From Candidatus Rhodoferax bjergmarkensis (lineage in GTDB: Bacteria > Pseudomonadota > Gammaproteobacteria > Burkholderiales > Burkholderiaceae_C): 64,000 nucleotides of DNA. The first letter of the stretch is position 1, and the number at the start of each line of letters is the position of its first letter. The notes beneath the pieces are model-generated. The model had not been told where the DNA came from. It did not search any database and was given only the letters and a program-made list of their open reading frames with translations. Of this stretch, positions 54,901 through 63,315 are shown piece by piece. Where the stretch lies: the NCBI GenBank assembly GCA_016708345.1, contig JADJFX010000036.1, positions 62,001-126,000 on the forward strand. Direction: 5' to 3'. The translations under genes were made by a program, and so were the position numbers.

Positions 54901-56200
54901 CTGGTCGAGCATTTTGCGCAGAAAACGCCAGTCCACTCACCCGTCCGCGCGCTTCATATGTGTTCAGTGCATCGAACGGCCCCTGCCATCGGGCCTGAAT
55001 GCGCTGTACCAGACCCTTGGGGGCGTAAGCCGCCAGCGTGGCGCGCATTTTGGGGTCAATCGGCAAGCGGTCGGCAATTTGAGACAGTGTGGCCAGATCA
55101 AGTTTGTCAGCCTTGAACTCTCCGCGTGCCGACTCGTCAGCATCGGCGCTCAGGTAAAGGGCACTGATGTTGCCAGCAGGCCAGTGCAGGCCATCGTGGG
55201 TGTCAAACGCCAGTGCCTGCGCCTCGAATTCAAAACCTCGCGGGAGCATCTGCACACCCAAACGCCCCAGCACCGACTGCATCTCCAGCGCCTGCAAGCC
55301 GGCACCCAAGGTGACGTCAACCTGCGCCAGCGCAACATCTGCCACCACATTGCTCACCTGCGCACGGTCCACATCCACCCACGCCCGAACTGCACCCCTG
55401 CCTTGCTGCAAATCAATGCCCAGATCGGCATAGCGGCGCAGTTCAGACAGGTCAACCCGGTTAAAGTCGCCAAAGATCTGCCCTTCCCACGCCCGCCACC
55501 GGCTGCTGCCACGCGACAGAAGGGGTTGCACAAACTTGGCCCTGACGCTGAATCGTTCGCCCCATGCGGCGGGTGGCGTTGCATCCAGGCGCATGTCGTG
55601 GTGCCGCGCCCGGTTACGCACCACCAGATCCACCTGCTGCAGTGCCAAGGTGGGGCGCGCGTTCAACTCATCGGTCCACTCTATCGTTCCATCGTGAATG
55701 ACGAATTCAATTTGTGAAAAAAACCAATCCACTGCACTGCTGTCGGAGTCGTCATTTTTTTGGGAAAAATCAAGGCCCGCGACGTAAATCTTCCCATCGG
55801 CGGCACGCCGGACATTGAGCTGAGGGCTGTCAATGTAGAGCTGATCGAAGCCTAAATTCCAGACCGAGCGTGGCGACAACGCCGCCAGCACCTTGGGCAG
55901 TCGCAAGGCTTCTCTGCCTTGGGCATCAAACAGCTGAAGCTGGCTAATTTCAAAAGACGGAATCATGCCGTGTGAATGGGCCGTGATCGACCCAATTCGC
56001 ACCGGCACACCCAGCACCTGTGTGGCCTTGGCTTCGAGTTGCGGGCGAAAGTCGCCAATTCGCGGCACAATCAGCCAGTGCAAGCCCCCCCATGCCACTA
56101 AAAAAAGCCCCCAGACAAGCACCAGCAGCCACAGTGACCAGCGCGCAAAGAAGGTCAGTGTTTTCAGCCGTGAAGAGGGGGCAGACGTCAAGTCAATCAT
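51983..56200 (-). CDS. yhdP: YhdP family AsmA-like envelope protein
   Basis: 1405 residues from the ATG at 56200; a TTG 13 codons earlier overlaps the glnE start and is less likely. One N-terminal membrane helix (WSLWLLVLVWGLFLVAW) is followed by a very long beta-rich periplasmic body with DUF3971 and AsmA-type C-terminal repeats (INDGGGLLARFGMKDVVRRG; ALPRRLSLDFRDVFSEGFAF). YhdP and its relatives bridge the periplasm and move phospholipids to the outer membrane. It diverges from glnE with 27 bases between starts. Confidence 0.94.
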   Translation of the reverse strand: MIDLTSAPSSRLKTLTFFARWSLWLLVLVWGLFLVAWGGLHWLIVPRIGDFRPQLEAKATQVLGVPVRIGSITAHSHGMIPSFEISQLQLFDAQGREALRLPKVLAALSPRSVWNLGFDQLYIDSPQLNVRRAADGKIYVAGLDFSQKNDDSDSSAVDWFFSQIEFVIHDGTIEWTDELNARPTLALQQVDLVVRNRARHHDMRLDATPPAAWGERFSVRAKFVQPLLSRGSSRWRAWEGQIFGDFNRVDLSELRRYADLGIDLQQGRGAVRAWVDVDRAQVSNVVADVALAQVDVTLGAGLQALEMQSVLGRLGVQMLPRGFEFEAQALAFDTHDGLHWPAGNISALYLSADADESARGEFKADKLDLATLSQIADRLPIDPKMRATLAAYAPKGLVQRIQARWQGPFDALNTYEARGRVSGLAFSAQNARPVAGAAPKLPLAVPESLPGAGLDAGSDSPGIRGVNAEFELNQSGGKASVQVVDGAVDLPGVFDDPLVAVNRLSGEVKWQVKGEHIALQLPNLKFSNADAQGEAQIKWETSDPAQSEGRSRFPGVLDLQAVLSRADGTRVYRYLPTVLSQSVRDYVRDAFPVGKASGVKFRVRGDLYDMPFKDPKKGEFRISADIHNATFLYVPSRIQSPGELPWPALTQLNGELVIERTQLQVRSARAKFGSTSGLQVTRVDANIPDMDQSIVSVTADVRGPLPEVLGIVNGSPLAAMTEHALAQTVATGVADYKFKLNLPLDNMDASTVQGSVMLAGNDVQISPSTPKLLRARGPINFTDSGFSLAGVQARMLGGDVRLDGGWLAEPVVAKGPVAARAPAAMVIRASGTASADGLRQATELGFVARLAQNASGSAAYTAVLGFRRGEPELQVFSNLQGLSLGLPGPFNKSAEAPLPLRLETALLRDSWLPGQDGQVRLRDQFTLELGRMASIVYQRDLSGALPRVVRGSIAVGLAGDEAVPLPDEGVVANINMSGVNLDAWSAALSQAAGTSLAGAAPAPAGSAAAAASPALTYLPNSMAVRAKELTLGGRTLHNVVVGGGREGLMWRANLDASELNGYVEYRQPSGAGEGRVYARLARLSIAPAAAAEVETILNEQPAGIPALDIVVDDFELRGKRLGRVEVEAINRGGGVPAREGGVREWRLNKFNMTTPEAVLTASGNWASTNAQTSLLLPGAPVRGVAGPRRTVLKFKLDINDGGGLLARFGMKDVVRRGRGKMEGQVAWQGSPITLDYPSLAGAFTVNVEAGQFLKAEPGIAKLFGVLSLQALPRRLSLDFRDVFSEGFAFDFLRGDIAIEQGIAKTNNLQMKGVNAAVLMEGRADIAKETQEVKVVVVPELNAGTASLIATVINPAVGLGSFLAQYFLRKPLAEAATQEFYIDGSWVDPKITKVERKLLNPAEVAN

Positions 56201-56227
56201 TGAGTTAATGGAGCTACGACAGGAATT

Positions 56228-58948
56228 ATGACCCGCCAACCATTTTCATCCCACTCGCGCTTCGCACAAAGGGTTCAGCGTCGTTATGAACAACAACTGC
56301 ATTTGCTGCCTGTCGGCGTGCCTGACCAAGCGTCGATGGCGGATTTATGCCAAGCGTTGTTGACTCAAGGCTTTGACTTGGGTGCTGCATTGCGCATCAC
56401 CCGACAGCTGGTGCTGGAGCGCTTGCTGCGACTGGACTGCGACGAAAAAACCCCATTGGCCAGCATTACCCAATCCATGACCGACCTGGCGGAATTTGCC
56501 TTGGGCCAAGCCTGCAGCGAAGTCGAACGCACGCAAAACCTCAAACACGGGGCTCCCTGCACCCCTGCCGGAACGTCTGCCAAGCTCTGGGTGATGGGCA
56601 TGGGCAAGCTGGGAGCCTGGGAGCTCAATGTTTCAAGCGATATCGACCTTATTTACATTTACGACCACGATGGCGACACGGCCGGTGATGCCCAAGGCTG
56701 CGGCCGCATCTCCAACCACGAGTACTTTGCCAAGGCCGTGCGCGCCATTTATGCCCTGATTGGTGACACCACCGAGCATGGGTTTGTCTTTCGCGTTGAT
56801 CTGGCGCTGCGGCCCAACGGAAACTCCGGCCCTCCTGCCGTGTCACTGGGGGCGCTGGAGGAATACTTTCACGTGCAGGGCCGCGAATGGGAGCGTTTTG
56901 CCTGGCTGAAAAGCCGCGTGATTGCCCGGCTGGGCAGCCAGGACGAAGAGTCCGACCAGAACCTTCGCAAGGTGGTGATGCCCTTCGTCTTTCGGCGCTA
57001 CCTTGACTACAACGTGTTTGACTCGCTGCGTGTACTGCACCGGCAGATTCGTGAACATGCCACCCGGCGCAGTACCGGACGCCCGGAGCGTGCCAACGAC
57101 GTCAAACTCTCGCGCGGAGGCATTCGCGAAATCGAATTCATCGTGCAACTGCTGCAAGTGGTGCGGGGCGGGCAGTTTCCCGAGCTCAGGGCCCGCGCTA
57201 CCCTGTCTGCACTGCCGCGCCTGGCCAAAGCCGGTCTCATGCCCCCTGCCACGGCGCAGGCACTGGGCGACGCCTATGTGTTTTTGCGGCAGGTCGAGCA
57301 CCGTATTCAGTACTTGGACGACCAGCAAACCCATGTTTTGCCAACGCAAGATGAGGACTTGGGCTGGATCGCCACCACGCTGGGTTATGCCAGCGTCAGC
57401 GCCTTCCTGCACCAGCTCGATGCCCACCGCGAGTTGGTGGCCCAAGAGTTTGACGCACTGCTGGGTGGCGCGGCCGAACATGACTGCAAGGGCTGCAATG
57501 GCAACAAGTCAAACGCCACTGTGCCCGAGTTTGACGAATTGCTGACCCAGCTGCCCACTGATTTCCGGGCGCGCGTGGCCGCTTGGCGAGAGCACCCTCG
57601 CGTGCTGGCCTTGCGCGATGAATCCCGTGCGCGCCTGCTCAAACTGATCGCCCGCACCGCCCAATGGGTGCGCGATGACAAGGTCACAGAACTGGCTGCC
57701 GTGCGCATTGTGGACTGGATCGAGCCCCTGTTGCGCCGTGAAAGTTACCTGGCCATGCTGCTGGAGCGACCCAACGTTCATGAGCGGCTGCTGCGCTTGC
57801 TCGGCGCGGCGCGCTGGCCGGCGCGCTATTTGCAACTACACCCTGGGGTGATCGATGAGCTGGCCAGCGCCGAAATACTGAACGAGCGGTTTTCTGCCCC
57901 TGATTTCGAACTGGAACTCGCCCATCGTCTCGAATCACTGGCCGACACCGGTGAGGATGATGACGAAACCCTGCTCAACCTGCTGCGCCGCGCGCACCAC
58001 GCGGAGGTTTTCCGAACGCTGGCGCGGGATGTTGAAGGACGTTTGAGCGTCGAACAAGTGGCCGACGACCTGAGCGCTCTGGCCGACGCTGTTTTGCGCA
58101 TCACCACCCGCTGGTGCTGGGATCGGCTCAAAAACAGGCACCGTGACACACCCCAATTTGCCATCATTGCCTACGGCAAGCTCGGCGGCAAGGAACTCGG
58201 TTACGGCAGCGATCTGGACATTGTGTTTTTGTACTCTGACGACGACGAACGCGCCTCCGAGGTGTATTCGGCCCTGGTGCGCAAACTGATCAACTGGTTA
58301 ACCGTGAAGACCGGCGAAGGCGATGTGTACGAGATCGACACCGCCTTGCGGCCGAACGGAAACTCCGGCTTGCTGGTCACCAGCTTTGATGCCTACGCCA
58401 ACTACCAGCAACAGCGCGGCAGCAACACAGCCTGGACCTGGGAACACCAAGCCATGACCCGCGCCCGTTTTGTGCTGGGCGACGAGGCGCTTCGCCAGCG
58501 TTTTGACGCCATAAGGCAAGCCGTCATCACAGCGCCGCGCGACACACCCAAACTCAAAGATGAAATCATCACCATGTGCAACCGCGTTCGCGCGGCGCAC
58601 CCGGTCAAGGGCCTGAACCCTGATGAAGTTTTTGATGTCAAGCACAGCCACGGGGGCATGATTGACGCGGAATTCATCGTGCAGTACCTGGTGCTGTCGC
58701 AATCGGCGCAGCACCCGGAGCTGATCGACAATGTGGGCAACATCGCCCTCTTGGAGCGCGCGGAAAAGGCTGGGCTGCTGCCCGGTGGCGTTGGCCACGC
58801 AGCAGCCGACGCCTACCGTGAATTGCGGCGCTTGCAGCACCACGCACGGCTTAACGAAGAAGCGCCACAAGTCCCGACTTCCAGCGTTGCGCTCCAGCGC
58901 GGAGCCATTCTGGCTTTGTGGGCTGCTATATTTGTTGCCGCGAATTAA
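56228..58948 (+). CDS. glnE: Bifunctional glutamine synthetase adenylyltransferase/deadenylase
   Basis: 906 residues. Two nucleotidyltransferase domains: the deadenylase with GMGKLGAWELNVSSDIDLIY and the adenylylase with AYGKLGGKELGYGSDLDIVF. Both keep the GS-(x)10-DxD core. A central helical linker carries the PII-binding region. It adds or removes AMP on glutamine synthetase in response to nitrogen status. AGGA is just upstream of the ATG. Confidence 0.97.
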   Translation: MTRQPFSSHSRFAQRVQRRYEQQLHLLPVGVPDQASMADLCQALLTQGFDLGAALRITRQLVLERLLRLDCDEKTPLASITQSMTDLAEFALGQACSEVERTQNLKHGAPCTPAGTSAKLWVMGMGKLGAWELNVSSDIDLIYIYDHDGDTAGDAQGCGRISNHEYFAKAVRAIYALIGDTTEHGFVFRVDLALRPNGNSGPPAVSLGALEEYFHVQGREWERFAWLKSRVIARLGSQDEESDQNLRKVVMPFVFRRYLDYNVFDSLRVLHRQIREHATRRSTGRPERANDVKLSRGGIREIEFIVQLLQVVRGGQFPELRARATLSALPRLAKAGLMPPATAQALGDAYVFLRQVEHRIQYLDDQQTHVLPTQDEDLGWIATTLGYASVSAFLHQLDAHRELVAQEFDALLGGAAEHDCKGCNGNKSNATVPEFDELLTQLPTDFRARVAAWREHPRVLALRDESRARLLKLIARTAQWVRDDKVTELAAVRIVDWIEPLLRRESYLAMLLERPNVHERLLRLLGAARWPARYLQLHPGVIDELASAEILNERFSAPDFELELAHRLESLADTGEDDDETLLNLLRRAHHAEVFRTLARDVEGRLSVEQVADDLSALADAVLRITTRWCWDRLKNRHRDTPQFAIIAYGKLGGKELGYGSDLDIVFLYSDDDERASEVYSALVRKLINWLTVKTGEGDVYEIDTALRPNGNSGLLVTSFDAYANYQQQRGSNTAWTWEHQAMTRARFVLGDEALRQRFDAIRQAVITAPRDTPKLKDEIITMCNRVRAAHPVKGLNPDEVFDVKHSHGGMIDAEFIVQYLVLSQSAQHPELIDNVGNIALLERAEKAGLLPGGVGHAAADAYRELRRLQHHARLNEEAPQVPTSSVALQRGAILALWAAIFVAAN

Positions 58949-58964
58949 CCCAATTTCGTTTGAT

Positions 58965-58979
58965 CCGCATAAAATGCGG
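58965..58979. other. Small hairpin between glnE and the acyl-CoA ligase gene
   Basis: CCGCAT-AAA-ATGCGG, a 6-bp perfect stem 16 bases after the glnE stop and 24 bases before the ligase start. Too short and without a T run for a clear terminator. Confidence 0.3.
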
Positions 58980-59003
58980 TTCCCTAATTAAAGTTGAATA
59001 CCC

Positions 59004-60695
59004 ATGAGCACCAAACACGACAAACTGATCCTCGATTACGTCTACAAACACGAAGCTGCAACGCCGGAGAAGGTTTACCTGACCCAGCCACAAGGTGGCA
59101 AAAAGAAGGTGCTTGACTACACCTGGGCGCAAACGCTGGACCAGGCGCGTCGCATGGCGAACAACCTGCAAAGCCGCGGCTTTGAACCCGGCTCACGCAT
59201 TGCCATTTTGTCCAAAAATTGCGCGCACTTCTTTATGGCGGAGCTCGCCATCTGGATGGCAGGCTACACCACCGTCGCGATTTTCCCGACCGAAACTGCC
59301 GAAACTGTGAAATACGTGCTGGAGCACAGCGGTGCCAGCCTGCTGTTCGTCGGCAAGCTCGACACCTGGGACCAGCAAGCCCCCGGCGTACCCGCAGGTC
59401 TTCCCCGCATTGCATTCCCCCTCGCACCAGAAACAAAATACGAAACATGGGACTCGATCGTGGCGCGCACTGCACCTGTGAAGGGCCGCCCGCACCGTGC
59501 GCCCACCGACATCGCCATGATCATCTACACCTCGGGCTCCACCGGACAACCCAAAGGCGTGATGCACAGCTTCGAGCACGCCACACGTGCTACCGAAGGC
59601 ATGGTCAAAGAGCTGAAAAACCGCGTCAAGGTCAAAGGCGAGAACCGCGTGATGTCCTACCTGCCTTTGGCGCACGTGTTTGAGCGCGCCTGGGTTGAAT
59701 GTGCATCGCTGGTCGATGGCAACATCCATGTGTACTTCGCTGAAACACTGGAAACTTTTGTCAAAGACCTGAACCGGGCCAAGCCAACCATCTTCATCTC
59801 GGTGCCGCGCCTGTGGCTCAAATTCCAGCAAGGTGTGTTTGCCAAGAAGCCGCCCGAAAAGCTCAACAAACTGCTCAACATGCCCATTTTGGGTCGCATT
59901 GTTGCGAACAAGGTGCTCAAGGGCTTGGGCCTGAATCACGCCAAAATGGCCGGCAGCGGCTCGGCACCGATTCCCGCAGAGTTGATTGCTTGGTACCGCC
60001 GCCTCGGCCTGAACCTGATCGAAGGCTACGGCATGACCGAAGACTTTGCCTACTCGCACAACTCCACGCCCACCATCAATGCCCCCGGCTGCGTCGGCGT
60101 GCCTTTGCCTGGCGTACAGGTGCGCATCAGCGACGAAGGCGAAATCCAGATCAAGTCCCCCGGCCGCATGGTGGGCTATTACAAGCGCCCTGACCTGACG
60201 GAAGAAGCCTTCACTGCAGACGGCTATTTCAAAACGGGTGACCGTGGTGAACGTCGTGCCAGCGATGGTCTGCTCAAGATCACCGGCCGCGTCAAAGAAT
60301 TGTTCAAAACAGCCAAGGGCAAGTACGTGGCACCGGCTCCCATTGAAAACATGCTCAACGCCCATCCGATGGTCGAGCTGTCGCTGGTGTCTGGCGTCGG
60401 TCAGGTTGCGGCCTACGCCATGGTTGTGCTGGCTGAAAACCTGCGTCCCAAGGTGGGTGACCCCGCCGTCAAGGCGCAAGTGCAGGACGAAATGGCCAAA
60501 CTGCTCAAAGAGGTCAATAAAAACCTGCCTGATTACGAACAACTCAAAATGATCGTGATCGCGCCAGAGCCTTGGTCGGTTGAAAATGGCTTCCTCACAC
60601 CCACCATGAAGATCCGCCGCGCCCGCATCGAGAACGCGGTCGATCCTCAGCTGGATAACTGGTACGCCAAAAAAGGCGCTGTTCACTGGGCTTGA
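59004..60695 (+). CDS. Long-chain acyl-CoA ligase (AMP-binding family)
   Basis: 563 residues. The AMP-binding P-loop is IYTSGSTGQPKGVMHS near 172-187; LIEGYGMTEDF and DGYFKTGDRG follow, and GRVKELFKTAKGKYVAP marks the C-terminal hinge. The GKYVAP(A)PIEN signature places it with long-chain (FadD15/ACSL-like) ligases. It activates fatty acids to CoA thioesters using ATP. No strong ribosome site is seen before the ATG. Confidence 0.92.
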   Translation: MSTKHDKLILDYVYKHEAATPEKVYLTQPQGGKKKVLDYTWAQTLDQARRMANNLQSRGFEPGSRIAILSKNCAHFFMAELAIWMAGYTTVAIFPTETAETVKYVLEHSGASLLFVGKLDTWDQQAPGVPAGLPRIAFPLAPETKYETWDSIVARTAPVKGRPHRAPTDIAMIIYTSGSTGQPKGVMHSFEHATRATEGMVKELKNRVKVKGENRVMSYLPLAHVFERAWVECASLVDGNIHVYFAETLETFVKDLNRAKPTIFISVPRLWLKFQQGVFAKKPPEKLNKLLNMPILGRIVANKVLKGLGLNHAKMAGSGSAPIPAELIAWYRRLGLNLIEGYGMTEDFAYSHNSTPTINAPGCVGVPLPGVQVRISDEGEIQIKSPGRMVGYYKRPDLTEEAFTADGYFKTGDRGERRASDGLLKITGRVKELFKTAKGKYVAPAPIENMLNAHPMVELSLVSGVGQVAAYAMVVLAENLRPKVGDPAVKAQVQDEMAKLLKEVNKNLPDYEQLKMIVIAPEPWSVENGFLTPTMKIRRARIENAVDPQLDNWYAKKGAVHWA

Positions 60696-60725
60696 TGCCG
60701 ACTCAACTACCGATCAGTCGGTGAT

Positions 60726-60753
60726 AAAAATGGGGCCTTCGTGGCCCCTTTTT
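60726..60753. terminator. Bidirectional Rho-independent terminator
   Basis: AAAAAT, GGGGCC, loop TTCGT, GGCCCC, TTTTT. The stem with A run on one side and T run on the other lies between the convergent ligase and GGDEF/EAL genes, so it can end both transcripts. Confidence 0.9.
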
Positions 60754-63164
60754 CATGGGCGGCTGCGCCAAAAGGCTTCCAGCGCCTGTGCCGGTTGTGG
60801 CCGGGAGTAAAAGTAACCTTGCAACTCATTGCAGCCCATGTCACGCAGGCAGTCGGCCTGGGCTTGGGTTTCCACCCCTTCCGCCGTGACCTGCAGCTTC
60901 AAGGTCTCGGCCATGCGGGTGATCATCTGTGCAATGGCCAGGTCGTCCGTGTTGTCTGGCAGGTTGATGACAAAAGAGCGGTCGATTTTGAGCCGGGTAA
61001 TGGGCAACTGTTTGAGTGCAGCCAGCGACGAGTAACCGGTGCCAAAATCATCAATGGCCACCGCAATGCCCAGCTCGCGCAGCTCGGTCAGCGTCTTGTA
61101 CCCCTCGCGCACACCCGCCACCATCACCCCTTCCGTCACTTCCAGTTCAAGCTGCTGCGCTGCCAGGCCGGTCCGAGCCAGAATGTCTTGGGTTCTTTGC
61201 AGCAGGCCCCCGCGTGAAATTTGCACGCTGGACAGGTTGACCGCCATTTTCAGATTGCAAAAATCAGCGGTGGCGTTCCAGGTCACGGCTTGCCTGCAGG
61301 CGGTTTCCAGCACCCAGTCGCCCAAGGGAATGATCAGGTCCGTTTGCTCCGCCAGGGGGATAAACCGGTCCGGCGGAATCATCCCCTTGGTGGGATGAAT
61401 CCAGCGCACCAGGGCTTCCACCCCCACCAGCTTGCCGGTGTGGGCATCGACTTTGGGCTGGTAGTACACACAAAACTCGCCGCGTTCCAGCCCTTGGCGC
61501 AGCTCTGAAATCACGGTAAAGCGGTCATCCGCGCTTTGCGTCAGTTCCGGGCGGTAAAACTCGAAACTGTTGCGGCCTTTGCCTTTGGCACGGTACATGG
61601 CGGTGTCGGCTGCGCGCAGCAGCGGTTCGGCATTTTCGCCATCACGCGGATAAAAAGCCACCCCGATGCTGGCCCCGATGGTGACCGACCGGCCTGCAAT
61701 GTTCGCCGGCTCCAGCAGGGCATCGAGCAATTTTTTCAGCACCCCATCAATGTTGGTTTGCTCGTCCACACCTTCCATGAAGATGGCAAATTCATCCCCC
61801 GACAGTCGGGCAACGGTGTCGGCCTCGCGCATCACCTCCTTCATGCGCGCGGCCAGCGTGCACAGAAGGTCGTCACCGGCGGCATGGCCCAGGCTGTCGT
61901 TCACTGCCTTGAAGTAGTCCAGGTCAATGAACAGCAGGGCCAGTGCGGCATTTTCCCGCCGGGCCCGCACCAGGGCGTGTTCGAGGCGCTCGACAAACAG
62001 TGTGCGGTTGGGCAGATGAGTCAAGGCATCGTAGTGCGCCAAATGGCGCATGCGCTGCTCGGAATGAATCCGTTCGGTGACATCGCGGAAGGTAGAGACG
62101 TAATGCGCCACCTCACCGGCTTCATTGCGCACCGCCGAGATGGTCTCGGTGGCCACAAAACCTTCACCGGTTTTGCGCCGGTTCCAGATTTCACCCTCCC
62201 AGTAGCCGTGCTCGATCAAGGCCCCCCACAATTTTTCATAAAACGCTTTGTCATGTCGGCCAGATTTCAAAATGCTGGGTTTCTTGCCGACCGCGTCTTC
62301 GGCACTGAAGCCGGTGATGATGGTAAAGGCCGGGTTGACCCGCCGGATGATGCCTTGCGCGTCCGTGATGATGACGCCTTCGAGCCCGTCCTCAAACACC
62401 TTGGAGGCCAGGCTGGCTTCGTCAAAAACGGCTTGGCGCTCGCGCTCAAGCACCACCGAGCGCCGCGCCGACAGCCCAATGGCCAGCATGCCCGTCAGCC
62501 AGATGCCCAGATACAGGAGCGAGAGGTTGCGCTTTTGCCGGTTGGCCACCTCCAGATAAGGTGCCATGGGCACCGACACACTGACAGCCCCCCGGATGTC
62601 GCCCACTTTGAAGCCCAGGTGGCCATGGCACTTCATGCAGCTGGCCTCCATGCGCATGGGTTTGATCAGGCGCAGGTTGGCTTGTCCGGCCAGATCGGAG
62701 ACCGCCATCACCTCGGCAGTGCCTTTTTCAAAAGCGCCGATGGCTGACGACTCCCAGGCATCGGCCAGATTGTCGGGGTTGAGCGCCACCCGCCCCACGA
62801 TGCGTCCCTTGACGCCATACAGCTCGCTGAACTCTTGCATCATCTGGCGCAGCATGTAGGCCGGGTTCATGAGGGTGAGTTTCTTGCCATCGGTGGTGGT
62901 CACGTCGCGCTCGGGAATGTGCGCCATCCACGGGCTGGGGGGCGTGCGCTGCGTGGGTGGCACATACACCCCGCCGTGGCCGCTGGCCCAGGCACGGTAG
63001 ACCTGGTCTTTGTTGAAACTGCTGCGGGCCGCGTGGGTGGCCAGCTCCATGGCTTGCTCGTCTTCCTGCCTGACAGACCAGCCCAGCGACAAAGCCAGCA
63101 TCGCAGTCCAAACCGTGGCGATGATCGATGCATTGCGAAGGGGATGGCGGGCAAAACGGGTCAC
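60753..63164 (-). CDS. Diguanylate cyclase/phosphodiesterase with haem-type sensor
   Basis: 803 residues, GTG start. TM1 lies near 15-31. A periplasmic Tll0287-like (DUF3365) domain follows with CMKCH at 176-180, the c-type haem attachment motif. TM2 is near 217-236. Then PAS (250-370), GGDEF (375-540) with the signature degenerated to SGDEF, and EAL (555-795) with EALVRW and DDFGTGYSSL. It probably tunes c-di-GMP in response to redox or a gas; the EAL half looks active, and SGDEF cyclases are often active too. The C-terminus abuts the bidirectional terminator. Confidence 0.93.
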   Translation of the reverse strand: MTRFARHPLRNASIIATVWTAMLALSLGWSVRQEDEQAMELATHAARSSFNKDQVYRAWASGHGGVYVPPTQRTPPSPWMAHIPERDVTTTDGKKLTLMNPAYMLRQMMQEFSELYGVKGRIVGRVALNPDNLADAWESSAIGAFEKGTAEVMAVSDLAGQANLRLIKPMRMEASCMKCHGHLGFKVGDIRGAVSVSVPMAPYLEVANRQKRNLSLLYLGIWLTGMLAIGLSARRSVVLERERQAVFDEASLASKVFEDGLEGVIITDAQGIIRRVNPAFTIITGFSAEDAVGKKPSILKSGRHDKAFYEKLWGALIEHGYWEGEIWNRRKTGEGFVATETISAVRNEAGEVAHYVSTFRDVTERIHSEQRMRHLAHYDALTHLPNRTLFVERLEHALVRARRENAALALLFIDLDYFKAVNDSLGHAAGDDLLCTLAARMKEVMREADTVARLSGDEFAIFMEGVDEQTNIDGVLKKLLDALLEPANIAGRSVTIGASIGVAFYPRDGENAEPLLRAADTAMYRAKGKGRNSFEFYRPELTQSADDRFTVISELRQGLERGEFCVYYQPKVDAHTGKLVGVEALVRWIHPTKGMIPPDRFIPLAEQTDLIIPLGDWVLETACRQAVTWNATADFCNLKMAVNLSSVQISRGGLLQRTQDILARTGLAAQQLELEVTEGVMVAGVREGYKTLTELRELGIAVAIDDFGTGYSSLAALKQLPITRLKIDRSFVINLPDNTDDLAIAQMITRMAETLKLQVTAEGVETQAQADCLRDMGCNELQGYFYSRPQPAQALEAFWRSRP

Positions 63165-63315
63165 GTGATTCAGGCAGGCAGGTTCATGGGGATGACGGGC
63201 GATTCAGTCTATCACCGCCAACACCATGGGATGCACCCAAAACCACACGCAGCCCCACAGACTGGTGCAGCCCACTGTCACATCAGGTTTTGCCGCAAGT
63301 GTTGTAATTGACCCC

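Noticed and set aside
59193..60686. Minus-strand open frame of about 500 codons across the acyl-CoA ligase
   Set aside because: Mirror of a clear AMP-binding enzyme; rich in His and Gly with no motif.
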